DNA of 64,000 nucleotides from Pantoea sp. At-9b (GCF_000175935.2 NC_014837.1:2108001-2172000), one strand, 5' to 3'. Positions 7,817-16,590 are shown, counted from the first letter of the stretch. Notes: a model not told the origin generated them from the sequence alone. A program made the numbers and translations.

Positions 7817-10766
7817 TGACTGCGGTCCTGTGATTATCGAAACGGGAAAGGTGGAAAGGCGACAGATCGATGTCGCTGCTGCCGCGCAAAATTAACTGCG
7901 CCAGACTGTGAGCTACCACCGGCGACAGGGTGTAACCGTTAGAGGTGACGGCGTTGTAAAAACCGGGCAGACCGGGAACGTCACCGATGATCGGGGCACC
8001 ATCGATATTGATATTCATCCCAGCCCAGCTGCGCACCATGTGCAGGCCGCTCAGGGCGGGCAGCACGCGATTGGCAACCCATAAGTTGCCTTCAATACTG
8101 TCGCGTGAGGGCTGATTCAGGCGCATGGCCGGGTTAAATTGTGCGCTCCAGCCACCGCCGATTAATAAACTACCGTGGGCGGTCTGCTTCAGGCTGAGAT
8201 GACGTCCGGCGTGGGCAATCAGATGATCCACCAGTGGCACGGCGCGCTCGGTGACGATCATTTGCAGCGGCGCACCTTTCACCGGCACGTTGATACCGAC
8301 CATTTCACCCACTTTGGCCGCCCAGGCTCCGGCAGCGTTTATCACGCGCTGCGCTTCAATCACGCCACGACTGGTCTGCACCCGATAGCCACCGTGCGGC
8401 AGCCGTTCAATCGCCATCACATCGGTACCGCGCTGGAAGCGTGCTCCCTGAGCGCGCGCCAGTTTGTTCACCACGTAAGTGGCGCGCAGCGGGTTGATTT
8501 TGCCCTCCATCGGACAAAATTCAGCACCGATCAGCTGCGGGGACAGGTGAGGGGAAAGCCGCGCCAGTTCAGCGGCATCGAGCAGGGTAGCGTCGATGCC
8601 ATAGCGGCGCTCCAGCGCGATCTTTTGCTCGAGGAAGCGCATCTCTTGCTCGGTTTCGGCCACCATCAGCCCGCCCGTAATTTTGATCTCCAGCGACTCG
8701 CCGCTTGCCGTTTCCAGTTCCTGCCAGAGCCGCACCGACAGCGGCCCGAGTGGCAGCGTTTGAGCGGCCGGGCCACCGCCTTGCTCGGCCTTGGCACCAA
8801 AATCAAATGACAGCAGTTGGACATGCAGGCTCCCCGCGTTGGCACCGGAGGCTTGTAAATTGATGTCGTCACGCTCTACTACCAGGGTATCTGCACCGCC
8901 AGCGGCAAGGTAATAGCCGAGACAGTTGCCCATCACGCCACCGCCGATCACCAGCACCTCGGTTTTTTGCAGCGCTAAAACGGCGTTTTCGACCGGGCGC
9001 GCCAGGTTCGGGGTAATGGCCGGTTTGTGTCCGCCCCATTCCTGTTTCTCAAAGGTCAGGGCAGCAATGGGCACCGGTCGTACCGGGAAGCGTGGGGCAT
9101 AGAATCCAGCGGTATGCTGGTGACGGCCCGTCATTTCGCTGACTAACTGCGCCACCATCCCGGCACAGGTCCGCCCCTGGCATAACCCCATCCCGGCACG
9201 CAGGTTCCGTTTCAGCGCCGCCGGAGTATCGATGCCCTGGCGGATAGCACTGCGCAAGCTGCCGAGGGTGATGTTTTCACAACGGCAAATTACCGTGTCA
9301 TCCGGCTGCGTTTGCAGACTGACCGGGGGGGCCTGATAAACCTGCCACAGCGCTTGTTGGAATGATGTCGCTCGGGCAAGTTGCTTTTTTAACTGACGGA
9401 TATCGCTGTCGCTGACCGTTTTCCCCAGCGCGCTGAGGGCGCGGTAACCAGCCAATTGACCGCGCGTCTGGGCAATCTGCGAACCACCCAGCCGTGCACC
9501 ATCGCCCACCACGTACACGCCTGGCAGGCTGGTTGCACCGTCTTCATCGGTTTTGATCAGCGGCGTACTGAAAGGCGTGGTGGCGAGTTGCAGCTCACAC
9601 CCCAGGGAGCGCGCTAAATCGGTGGCGGGGATAAAACCGTGCCCCAGGCAGAGCACATCGCATGGGATCTCGCGACTGGAGCCGGGAATGCGTTGCCCGG
9701 CTGCATCCACCTGCATCACGGTGATGCGTTCGAGGCGTTCCTGCCCGTGAGCAGCGATCACTTCATAGCCCCAACTGACCGGCACACGGTTTTTCTTCAG
9801 GACAGCAAGGTAGTGCTGGCCCTTCAGCAATAACTCGGGGGCCAGTTTGCTCATGGTCAGGATTTGGCGTAACAAGCGAATACCGGGTTTCGCGGCGCGT
9901 TCCAGCACCTCAACCACCTTACCCTCGCTGGCAACCAGCTCGGCGGCAAATTGTAAATTGAGCGGCCCGTTGCCACTCACCACCACGTTTTCGCCCGGGA
10001 TCACCCGATAGGCTTTTGCCAGCGTTTGGCCTGCGCCGGTGGTCATCACGCCGGGCAAGGTCCAGCCGGGAAAAGGGACCGGACGCTCATAGGCACCGGT
10101 GGCGATGATCAGTTGTTTAGGACGAATTAATAACGACTGGTCGCGCCAGATCACCCCGATTTCCTGCGCGGAGAAGGCGGCCCACACCGTGGCCTGTTGC
10201 AGAATCTCCACCCCGGCGGCCTGCGTCGCGATGAGCAACTTCTCGCCATCGCGCCACTGCTGCGGCGCTTTGCCATGCAAGGTATGGGAGGGTGCCAGCG
10301 GTTTAAAAAACTGGCCGCCACTTTGCGGGCGTTCATCAATCACCAGCACCGTTGCGCCTGCGCTGGCGGCGATGCGTGCGGCGGAGAGTCCGGCAGGTCC
10401 GGCCCCCAACACCAGGAGATCACACTCGCGCGTTTCCGGGGCGATGTTGTGCGGTGGCGGCGCTAATGATGCTGAAGGGGGCTGAGTGGCGCGTTGGCTC
10501 TGCACCTGCATACCGTCCTGCACCAGCGTCATGCAGCTACGTTGTGATGCTTTGCCATCCACCTGCACCACGCATTCGTAGCACGCACCCATGCCACACC
10601 ATAAGCCGCGTTTTACGCCCGGTGTCTCCTCGCGGATCGCCACAATATTTTGCCGCGCAAGGGCGGCAGCAATGGTTTCGTCAGGCAGTGCCGGTACGGC
10701 TTTGCCATCGAACCAGATGGTCAGGCTGTCGCCCGCAGGGGTGATATTTGGTGATTTGAGTTCCAT
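7809..10766 (-). CDS. Fused 2Fe-2S / NAD(P)-FAD / DAO oxidoreductase (HcnA-HcnB-HcnC-like trifunctional protein)
   Basis: About 985 residues from the ATG at 10766; an earlier in-frame start at 10853 would run through the operator and is disfavoured. Module 1 (1-95) is a 2Fe-2S ferredoxin-like domain with Cys57, 62, 65 and 78 (CGMGACYEC). Module 2 (about 115-580) has the FAD motif LGAGPAG at 120-126 and a BFD-like Cys cluster (CRCEN ... CQGRTC). Module 3 (from about 603) is a complete DAO domain with VLVIGGGVMG. In opine, D-hydroxyproline and glycine (cyanide-forming) dehydrogenases these are three separate subunits. A membrane-linked amine or amino acid dehydrogenase is inferred. It is first in a leftward unit with M20 and an ABC ATPase. 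Confidence 0.87.
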   Translation of the reverse strand: MELKSPNITPAGDSLTIWFDGKAVPALPDETIAAALARQNIVAIREETPGVKRGLWCGMGACYECVVQVDGKASQRSCMTLVQDGMQVQSQRATQPPSASLAPPPHNIAPETRECDLLVLGAGPAGLSAARIAASAGATVLVIDERPQSGGQFFKPLAPSHTLHGKAPQQWRDGEKLLIATQAAGVEILQQATVWAAFSAQEIGVIWRDQSLLIRPKQLIIATGAYERPVPFPGWTLPGVMTTGAGQTLAKAYRVIPGENVVVSGNGPLNLQFAAELVASEGKVVEVLERAAKPGIRLLRQILTMSKLAPELLLKGQHYLAVLKKNRVPVSWGYEVIAAHGQERLERITVMQVDAAGQRIPGSSREIPCDVLCLGHGFIPATDLARSLGCELQLATTPFSTPLIKTDEDGATSLPGVYVVGDGARLGGSQIAQTRGQLAGYRALSALGKTVSDSDIRQLKKQLARATSFQQALWQVYQAPPVSLQTQPDDTVICRCENITLGSLRSAIRQGIDTPAALKRNLRAGMGLCQGRTCAGMVAQLVSEMTGRHQHTAGFYAPRFPVRPVPIAALTFEKQEWGGHKPAITPNLARPVENAVLALQKTEVLVIGGGVMGNCLGYYLAAGGADTLVVERDDINLQASGANAGSLHVQLLSFDFGAKAEQGGGPAAQTLPLGPLSVRLWQELETASGESLEIKITGGLMVAETEQEMRFLEQKIALERRYGIDATLLDAAELARLSPHLSPQLIGAEFCPMEGKINPLRATYVVNKLARAQGARFQRGTDVMAIERLPHGGYRVQTSRGVIEAQRVINAAGAWAAKVGEMVGINVPVKGAPLQMIVTERAVPLVDHLIAHAGRHLSLKQTAHGSLLIGGGWSAQFNPAMRLNQPSRDSIEGNLWVANRVLPALSGLHMVRSWAGMNINIDGAPIIGDVPGLPGFYNAVTSNGYTLSPVVAHSLAQLILRGSSDIDLSPFHLSRFDNHRTAVNE

Positions 10767-10792
10767 AACGCTTGTGATCCAGCAACGCTTGT

Positions 10793-10827
10793 GTATACAG
10801 TATGTATACGGTATACAAACGGTATGC
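10793..10827. promoter_or_regulatory. Symmetric GTATAC operator array between divergent units
   Basis: GTATAC occurs at 10793-10798, 10804-10809 and 10811-10816, with GTATGC at 10822-10827. The inner pair forms TGTATACGGTATACA (perfect 7-bp arms about 10810), and the outer pair sits at matching 5-bp spacers, so the whole element is nearly symmetric. Position 10810 lies 44-45 bp from both the oxidoreductase ATG (10766) and the lyase ATG (10855). The local GntR/FCD regulator (14837) is the obvious candidate binder; that is inference. Confidence 0.65.
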
Positions 10828-10854
10828 ATCAAGTATTTTCTTAAGGAACTCAAT

Positions 10855-11751
10855 ATGGCAGCGTTTCGCGGTACTTATACGGTGTTGATTACCCCTTTCA
10901 CTCAGGATGGTTTAGCAATTGACGTGCCAGCCCTGGAAAAATTAGTCGACTGGCAAATTGAACAGGGAATTCATGGGCTTATCCCGCTGGGTAGTACCGG
11001 TGAATTTTTATCCATGACGCGTGAAGAGCGACAACTGGTCACCGAAACGGTGATTCGCACCGCAAGAGGGCGTGTCCCGGTGCTGATGGGAACCGGTGCG
11101 GAATGGACGCCGGAATGTGTTGAGTTAAGTAAAGAAGCCGAAGCGATGGGCGCGGATGGCGTGATGATCATCCCTCCGTTTTACAGCTGCCCGAATGAAG
11201 ACGAGTTGTTTGCCCATTATCGTGCCGTCGGTGAGGCTATCTCGATTCCGATCATGATTTACAACAACCCGGCCACCGCCAACGTCGACCTGCTGCCGAA
11301 AACTGTGGCGCGTTTATCGCAGATCGACACCGTTAGCTATATCAAGGAGTCCACCCTTGAGGTAACCCGCGTGCGCGACATCATCGAGCTGTGCGGCGAC
11401 CGTATGAACGTGTTTGCTGGCATTCTCGGTTACGAATCCTTCTGGCTGGGTGCCTGCGGCTGGGTGGCGGTGGCTTCAAACCTGTTACCGGCGCAATGCG
11501 CGCAAATGTTTGAAGCCGCATCCGATCGCCTCGACCGCAATGAAGCGCTGGCGCTGTATCACAAAATCTTACCCGTGGTGCGTGCCGTTGGCGGGCCACA
11601 TTACGTCGCGGCCAGCAAAGCGGGTCTGGCGATGATGGGCCTGGAGGTGGGCATCCCCCGCGCGCCGCGCCTGCCGCTCGCCAGTGATTTAGAGCAAGTG
11701 CTGCGTCATGAATTAGAAAAACTCAACGTGCTGAACAGCTTCAAGCACTGA
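10855..11751 (+). CDS. DapA/NAL-family Schiff-base lyase or deaminase
   Basis: A 298-residue TIM-barrel protein of the dihydrodipicolinate synthase family. The Schiff-base Lys164 lies in SYIKEST, with Tyr136 in IMIYNNPA and the carboxylate loop GSTGE at 46-50. The start is set by AAGGAA at 10843-10848 and by MAAFRGTYTVLITPF matching the family N terminus; the open frame upstream is antisense to the oxidoreductase. The family covers DapA, KDG aldolases and pyrroline-4-hydroxy-2-carboxylate deaminase. Context beside a fused D-amino-acid-type dehydrogenase, not lysine genes, points to catabolism. It heads the rightward unit with an ABC transporter and hydantoinase. Confidence 0.88.
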   Translation: MAAFRGTYTVLITPFTQDGLAIDVPALEKLVDWQIEQGIHGLIPLGSTGEFLSMTREERQLVTETVIRTARGRVPVLMGTGAEWTPECVELSKEAEAMGADGVMIIPPFYSCPNEDELFAHYRAVGEAISIPIMIYNNPATANVDLLPKTVARLSQIDTVSYIKESTLEVTRVRDIIELCGDRMNVFAGILGYESFWLGACGWVAVASNLLPAQCAQMFEAASDRLDRNEALALYHKILPVVRAVGGPHYVAASKAGLAMMGLEVGIPRAPRLPLASDLEQVLRHELEKLNVLNSFKH

Positions 11752-11787
11752 TAACCGGCCTGATCTTTATTTATTCGGAGAATGTAA

Positions 11788-12618
11788 ATGAACGCGAAAT
11801 TAACCTTGATAGCGGCTGCGTCTCTTCTGACCGGTAGCCTGTTGGCACAGACCAGCTTTGCCGCCTGTACCCCGGTGCAAGGCGCAACGCTGGTGACGGC
11901 AGGTGAGTTAAAAATGTCTACCAACCCGACACTGCCACCGCTGCAATATGTTGACGGTGAAGGGCAATTAAAAGGGATGCGTATCGAGTTGGGCGAAGAA
12001 ATTGCCAAACGCCTGTGCCTGAAACCTGACTATACCCGCATCGAATTCTCCGCGATGGTGCCCGGTCTGCAAGGTGGCCGCTGGGACATGATCAACACCG
12101 GCATTTTCTTCACCCCGGCGCGCGCCAAAATGATGTACATGATCCCGTATGAAAGCCAGGCCATCAGCGTCTCTGTCGTCCCTTCCGACAGCGGCAAGAT
12201 TCAGAAAGTCGAGGATCTGGCGGGCAAAAGTATTGGGGTGGAAATCGGCGGTTTTGAAGAGACCACCATCCGTAAGATCAGCAAAGAGCTGGAGGCCAAA
12301 GGCCTCAAACCGGTTGATATCCATACCTTTGATAACTTCACCGTCGCCTTCCAGGCTTTACGTGCACAGCAGGTGAGTGCGGTGATCAGTATTGATGCGG
12401 TCGCAGCAGATTATCAGCACAAAGGGATGTTTAAACAGGTGATTTCTGGCCTTGAACCGACGCCGGTGGCGATTGCCTTTAAAGATGCTCATCTGGCTGA
12501 TGCCACTGCCAAAGTGCTGAACCAGATGAACGCCGATGGCAGTTTGCCTGCGCTGTTCAATAAGTATGGCGCGAAGATGATCACCGGAACCTTTAGTGTT
12601 CAGGGTCCCAACTCTTAA
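11788..12618 (+). CDS. Polar amino acid ABC transporter, periplasmic binding protein
   Basis: A 276-residue SBP_bac_3-type protein. A signal peptide covers about residues 1-25, ending ...AQTSFA before ACTPVQG. The mature part has ELKMSTNPTLPPLQYVDGEGQLKGMRIELGEEIAKRLCLK, the classical start of this family, and a hinge region GKSIGVEIGGFEETT. It captures a polar amino acid or derivative in the periplasm and hands it to the permease encoded 17 bases downstream. GGAG precedes the ATG. The expected Asp/Arg ligand residues cannot be assigned with certainty, so the substrate is open. Confidence 0.9.
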   Translation: MNAKLTLIAAASLLTGSLLAQTSFAACTPVQGATLVTAGELKMSTNPTLPPLQYVDGEGQLKGMRIELGEEIAKRLCLKPDYTRIEFSAMVPGLQGGRWDMINTGIFFTPARAKMMYMIPYESQAISVSVVPSDSGKIQKVEDLAGKSIGVEIGGFEETTIRKISKELEAKGLKPVDIHTFDNFTVAFQALRAQQVSAVISIDAVAADYQHKGMFKQVISGLEPTPVAIAFKDAHLADATAKVLNQMNADGSLPALFNKYGAKMITGTFSVQGPNS

Positions 12619-12635
12619 GTAAAGGAAATTTCATT

Positions 12636-13385
12636 ATGATTCAGGGCTGGAGCTGGGAAGGGTACTTCCATTATCTCACCAACTATTTCATTTTTATGGG
12701 GGCGGTGAATACCGTCCTGTTAACCCTGGCGGGTATGGCTGGCGGGCTGGTACTGGGAATCTTACTGGCCTTTGCCCGGCTCTCGCCCTGGTCCTGGATT
12801 AATCAGATCGCACGGGCTTATATCTGGGTTTTTCGCGGCACGCCATTACTGGTGCAGTTGATTATCATCTATACCGGCCTGCCACAAATCGGCATCCGCT
12901 TTACCGTAATTGAAGCGGTGGTGATGGGGTTGGTGCTGAATGAGGCCGCCTATCTGGCAGAAATCATTCGCGGTGGCGTGCAGGCGTTGCCGAAAGGGCA
13001 AATCAATGCTGCCAAAGCGCTCGGCTTCAATCATCTCAATGTGGCGCGTTATGTGATTTTCCCGCAAACCATGCGTTTAATCCTGCCGTCACTGGGCAAT
13101 AGCTTTAACGGATTATTGAAAACCACCTCGATTGCCTCGGTGATTTCGGTCGAGGAGTTATTACGCCGCACGCAGATCCTGATGCAGGAACAGTTCATGG
13201 TACTGGAGCTGTTTATGGTGGCCGCCACTTATTACCTGCTGCTCACTACGCTGTGGGACTTTATTCAGCGCAAGATCGAGCGTCATTACGCCAAAGCCTA
13301 CCAGAGTGCCACACACACCAGCGAACCGGCGCAGCCGAGCTTTAAAGAAGTGTCCAGCGCGTATACCAGGGAGACGCAGCCATGA
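12636..13385 (+). CDS. Polar amino acid ABC transporter permease
   Basis: A 249-residue HisM/GlnP-type inner-membrane protein with five or six membrane segments. The N-terminal segment YFIFMGAVNTVLLTLAGMAGG leads, and the cytoplasmic EAA loop reads EAAYLAEIIRGGVQALPKGQINAAKALG. It forms the channel for the binding protein upstream; the matching ATPase gene is the leftward one at 5859-6587. AAGGAA lies before its ATG. Its stop overlaps the ATG of the dihydropyrimidinase gene by four bases, coupling transport to the enzyme. Confidence 0.92.
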   Translation: MIQGWSWEGYFHYLTNYFIFMGAVNTVLLTLAGMAGGLVLGILLAFARLSPWSWINQIARAYIWVFRGTPLLVQLIIIYTGLPQIGIRFTVIEAVVMGLVLNEAAYLAEIIRGGVQALPKGQINAAKALGFNHLNVARYVIFPQTMRLILPSLGNSFNGLLKTTSIASVISVEELLRRTQILMQEQFMVLELFMVAATYYLLLTTLWDFIQRKIERHYAKAYQSATHTSEPAQPSFKEVSSAYTRETQP

Positions 13386-14797
13386 AATCCTATGATTTAA
13401 TTGTGAAAAATGCCGACATCGTGACGGCATCTGAGCGCTATCGTGGTGATATTGGTATTAATAATGGCCGCATCAGTGTGATTGCTGCCGAGCTGGATGC
13501 GGCGCTGGCGCAGCAGGTGATCGATGCAGAGGGCCGTATGGTGACGCCGGGAGGGGTCGATGCCCATTGCCATCTCGATCAACCCTCGACCGATGGCTCG
13601 GTAGGCGCGGATGACTTTATCAGTGGCACCCGGTCGGCTGCCTGTGGTGGCACCACCACCGTCATTCCGTTTGCCATGCAATTTAAGGGGCAGAGCCTGA
13701 AGGAGGCGATCGCCGCTTACCATCAGCGCGCCGAGGGCAAAGCCTGTATCGACTACGCGTTTCACGTCATTATTACCGATGCCAGCCAGGCGGTGATTGA
13801 CGAGATCCCCGAGGTGATTCAGCAGGGTTATACCTCGTTTAAGATCTACATGACTTACGATGCGTTAAAATTGACCGATCATCACATCCTCAATGTGCTG
13901 GAAGCCGCACGTGAGGCGGGTGCGATATCCATGATTCACGCCGAGAATGATGATTGCATCAGTTGGCTGACCGAACGGCTGAAAAAGCAGGGTAAAACCG
14001 CTCCGCGCTATCACGCCTTGGCACATTCACCGATTGGTGAGCGCGAAGCCACGCATCGCGCGATTTCGCTGGCAGAGTTGGTTGATGTGCCGATCTTGTT
14101 GGTACATGTCTCCAGCCGCGCCGCCATTGAACAGATTTATTGGGCGCGCGGGCAGGGGATCAATATTTTCTCCGAAACCTGTCCGCAGTATCTGTTTCTC
14201 ACCGCCGAAGACTTGGGTATTGATGACAGTTTCCATGGCGCGAAATGTATTTGCAGCCCGCCGCCGCGTGATACCGATAGCCAGAATGCCGTGTGGAATG
14301 CCTTAGCCAATGGCACCTTTACCATTTTTTCCTCGGATCATTGTCCGTTTAATTTTGATGATCCGCGCGGCAAGAAACTGCACGGCGACAATGCCTCTTT
14401 CGACCTGGTGCCGAACGGCATTGCCGGGCTGGAAACGCGTTTGCCGCTGTTGATGAGTGAAGGGGTACTGCAAAATCGCATCTCGCCGCAGCGTTTTGTT
14501 GATTTGACGGCCACCGCCCCGGCAAAACTCTACGGTCTTTATCCGCAGAAAGGTAGCATTGCTCCTGGTTCCGATGCGGATCTGGTGATTTGGGATACCG
14601 ATCTCGATAAAACCATTACTCACAGCGAGTTGCACACCAATGCCGATCATACCCCGTATGAGGGCAAACGGGTGCAGGCGTGGCCCGCCATCACGCTTTC
14701 GCGCGGGGAAACAGTCTGGTCTGACGGCGAGTATCAGGGCCGTACCGGCAGCGGGACGTTTCTGCCCTGTGCTGTGCCTTTCCCTGCGAGAGGATAA
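13382..14797 (+). CDS. Dihydropyrimidinase/hydantoinase family amidohydrolase
   Basis: A 471-residue cyclic amidohydrolase. Metal ligands are visible: His62 and His64 in DAHCHLD, the carboxylated lysine Lys154 in SFKIYMTYD, HAEND and VHVSS histidines, and the Asp in SSDHCPF. These enzymes open hydantoin or dihydropyrimidine rings to N-carbamoyl amino acids. The coupling to an ABC importer and to an M20 hydrolase (a family that includes carbamoylases) suggests hydantoin-type substrate use. It lacks an obvious racemase partner. Start fixed by GGGAG at 13370-13374 and by the 4-base overlap with the permease. Confidence 0.9.
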   Translation: MKSYDLIVKNADIVTASERYRGDIGINNGRISVIAAELDAALAQQVIDAEGRMVTPGGVDAHCHLDQPSTDGSVGADDFISGTRSAACGGTTTVIPFAMQFKGQSLKEAIAAYHQRAEGKACIDYAFHVIITDASQAVIDEIPEVIQQGYTSFKIYMTYDALKLTDHHILNVLEAAREAGAISMIHAENDDCISWLTERLKKQGKTAPRYHALAHSPIGEREATHRAISLAELVDVPILLVHVSSRAAIEQIYWARGQGINIFSETCPQYLFLTAEDLGIDDSFHGAKCICSPPPRDTDSQNAVWNALANGTFTIFSSDHCPFNFDDPRGKKLHGDNASFDLVPNGIAGLETRLPLLMSEGVLQNRISPQRFVDLTATAPAKLYGLYPQKGSIAPGSDADLVIWDTDLDKTITHSELHTNADHTPYEGKRVQAWPAITLSRGETVWSDGEYQGRTGSGTFLPCAVPFPARG

Positions 14798-14836
14798 TCC
14801 GGTAAACTCACAACCAATTTTACTCCTGGGAACCGC

Positions 14837-15526
14837 GTGAAGATGACTGACTATCAGGATCACACTCTTGCTGCGATTATGGCTGCGAAGCCGTTGTATA
14901 TGAAATCAGCCAGTCTGTCTGAACAGGTCTATGCATTGCTGAAAGAGCTAATTCTTGAGCGCAAGATCCCCGGCAGCAGTGAAATGCTGGAGTCGCGCCT
15001 GGCGGAAGAGTTACAGGTATCGCGCACGCCAATGCGCGAGGCACTGGTGCGACTGGCCGGTGAAAATCTGCTGGAAAGGCGGGGTGCCCGTTCCTACACC
15101 GTGCGCACCATCGATATCAAAGAGTACCTGGATACCATGGCACTGCGTGAGGTGTTGGAGGTGGAAGCGGTGGGTAAAGCGCTGGATAAAATCGGTGCTG
15201 CAACCCTCGATAGCCTGATTAAAGAGTTGCAGGAACTGATTGCCAGCGAAACCGAACAGGAACATCTTTATTGGCGCTTCGATGAAAAGCTGCATAACAC
15301 CATCGCCGAAGCCAGCGGTAACTTGGTGTTGGCACAGGTTCTGAAGGGGCTGCGTGTTAATGTTCGTCTGTTTCGCCTGCACAGCCCACTGCACCGACAG
15401 CAGGAGAATCATGCCGAGCATCTTGATCTGCTGAATGCCATGCGTGAAGGCGACCGGGAAAAAAGCCTCGCCTCGATTCGTAAGCACATCATCAACTTAC
15501 GTACTGATGTGATCTCTTCGCTGTAA
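14837..15526 (+). CDS. GntR-family regulator with FCD domain
   Basis: A 229-residue protein starting at GTG 14837 (an ATG follows at 14843). The winged HTH lies at about 20-85 with QVYALLKELILERKIPGSSEMLESRLAEELQVSRTPMREALVRL, and the C-terminal all-helical FCD ligand domain follows (YLDTMALREVLEVEAVGKAL, HNTIAEASGN, HAEHLDLLNAM). FCD regulators are usually repressors released by the pathway substrate. It closes the rightward unit, and the GTATAC array between the divergent units is the plausible operator. A terminator follows at once. Confidence 0.92.
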   Translation: MKMTDYQDHTLAAIMAAKPLYMKSASLSEQVYALLKELILERKIPGSSEMLESRLAEELQVSRTPMREALVRLAGENLLERRGARSYTVRTIDIKEYLDTMALREVLEVEAVGKALDKIGAATLDSLIKELQELIASETEQEHLYWRFDEKLHNTIAEASGNLVLAQVLKGLRVNVRLFRLHSPLHRQQENHAEHLDLLNAMREGDREKSLASIRKHIINLRTDVISSL

Positions 15527-15533
15527 CTACAGG

Positions 15534-15567
15534 AACAAGCCATCGCCAGGCGGCAATGGCTTGTTTA
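15534..15567 (+). terminator. Hairpin terminator after gntR
   Basis: AACAAGCCAT (15534-15543) pairs perfectly with ATGGCTTGTT (15556-15565); the 12-base loop itself contains a short CGCC/GGCG pairing. The T run is short (TTTA). It lies 8 bases after the gntR stop, so it probably ends the rightward catabolic unit. Confidence 0.65.
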
Positions 15568-15706
15568 TCAGACAACAGTTTCTGCTAAACCTGCGCGAAA
15601 ATACCGCTAAAAGTTTCTTCTGACGCGTTAAAACTCACCTCAACGATCTGACGTATTGCTTATGCTGGATGGAGCCTAACAATATGAAAGCGAGGTGGTT
15701 TTTAAC

Positions 15707-16072
15707 ATGAAAGTGCAAAAATTAGCGCAACCGGCATCGATTAAATCGTTAGAAGATTGGGGCAGCGTTGCAGGGGTACCTGGCACCGATGCTATTCAAC
15801 TCTCCGGCTTGCAGACGGTGATTCCCGGCAAGGAAGATATCGACAGCGGTATCTTTGCCTGCACCGCTGGCAGTTATCGTCGTGGCGTGAAACAGGCGGA
15901 AATTATGCATTTCCTCGAAGGTATTGGCAGCTTCACGCCTGATGGCGAAGCCACCTTAACCTTTAAACCGGGTGATACTTTTTTTTTCGCCGCCAATACC
16001 CAGGGGACTTGGGTGATGGACACACCAATGCGGAAGTTGTACGTCATTTTTGATGCAACGGCAGAATCATAA
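15707..16072 (+). CDS. Cupin-domain protein (DUF861-like)
   Basis: A 121-residue single cupin. The start at ATG 15707 is chosen because GCGAGG lies 11 bases upstream; a GTG at 15695 is possible. The second half reads KQAEIMHFLEGIGSFTPDGEATLTFKPGDTFFFAANTQGTWVMDTPMRKLYVIF, the pattern of the cupin_3 group related to ureidoglycine aminohydrolase and ethanolamine-utilisation cupins. The metal-binding histidine set is incomplete: only one His is seen in the core, so catalysis is doubtful. It stands alone between the gntR terminator and an AT-rich gene. Function unknown. Confidence 0.8.
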   Translation: MKVQKLAQPASIKSLEDWGSVAGVPGTDAIQLSGLQTVIPGKEDIDSGIFACTAGSYRRGVKQAEIMHFLEGIGSFTPDGEATLTFKPGDTFFFAANTQGTWVMDTPMRKLYVIFDATAES

Positions 16073-16105
16073 CGATGTATCGTCATGCCGTTAAAACACA
16101 GACGT

Positions 16106-16162
16106 CGCTACGTGAATTCTGCGAGACGCGCGGGGGGAATGGCGGTGAGTTTTCACGTAGCG
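16106..16162. repeat. Imperfectly spaced inverted repeat (CGCTACGTGAA / TTCACGTAGCG)
   Basis: An 11-bp perfect inverted repeat lies at 16106-16116 and 16152-16162, downstream of the cupin gene. A second small hairpin, CGTGCTAAAGCACG, follows at 16177-16190. The CGCTAC ends resemble the outer arms of the REP palindromes found elsewhere in the window, so this may be a degenerate REP pair or a terminator. Confidence 0.4.
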
Positions 16163-16275
16163 GCGGCGGATAACAACGTGCTAAAGCACGCGGGTTGGGA
16201 TGGGGAGTAGGGGGAGTTTATTGCCTAATGCCGCTAGCAGCACGGTTGTTGATCAGAAATAGCTGGAGTTTGAGC

Positions 16276-16557
16276 ATGAAGATGGTTGCTTTTAGAAATG
16301 AATTTGCTCCACTACTTGATAACTATGAACTTCAGTATAGTTCTTTCAGCAATGGCGATCTTGGAGATCTTGAGCGTGTTGAATTTGAAGGGAAGAACAA
16401 AATTGGAACTATAGATTTTTGGTCATCAGGCTGGTTGGGAATCGAACTTTTTGACCTAAAATTGAACGATCAAACAATGAATCTATTGCTGCAGCCAGAT
16501 GATGAGTCTCAAAAGCGTGATGCTTTGAACTTATTGATGCAAACATTGTTAGGTTAA
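16276..16557 (+). CDS. Small AT-rich hypothetical protein
   Basis: 93 residues from ATG 16276, with GGAG at 16265-16268. No family is recognised. It is acidic and soluble, with alternating strands then a closing helix: ERVEFEGKNKIGTIDF, WSSGWLGIELFDL and DDESQKRDALNLLMQTLLG. The size, acidity and the WSSGWLGIELFD type of segment are reminiscent of toxin-immunity proteins, but no toxin gene is adjacent, so this is only a guess. Its base composition is clearly more AT-rich than its neighbours, and it is boxed in by inverted repeats on both sides, which suggests horizontal acquisition. Confidence 0.65.
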   Translation: MKMVAFRNEFAPLLDNYELQYSSFSNGDLGDLERVEFEGKNKIGTIDFWSSGWLGIELFDLKLNDQTMNLLLQPDDESQKRDALNLLMQTLLG

Positions 16558-16590
16558 CAAATCAGCAGAAGTGTTGAGAACTTGCGGCGA

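Noticed and set aside
10767..10853. N-terminal extension of the fused oxidoreductase to an upstream ATG
   Set aside because: It would place the coding start inside the GTATAC operator and overlap the divergent promoter; the extra 29 residues are not ferredoxin-like.
7809..11751. Assignment of the locus as hydroxyproline catabolism
   Set aside because: The fused dehydrogenase and DapA-type protein fit two steps, but no epimerase and no ketoglutarate semialdehyde dehydrogenase are present, and hydantoinase and M20 genes do not belong to that pathway.
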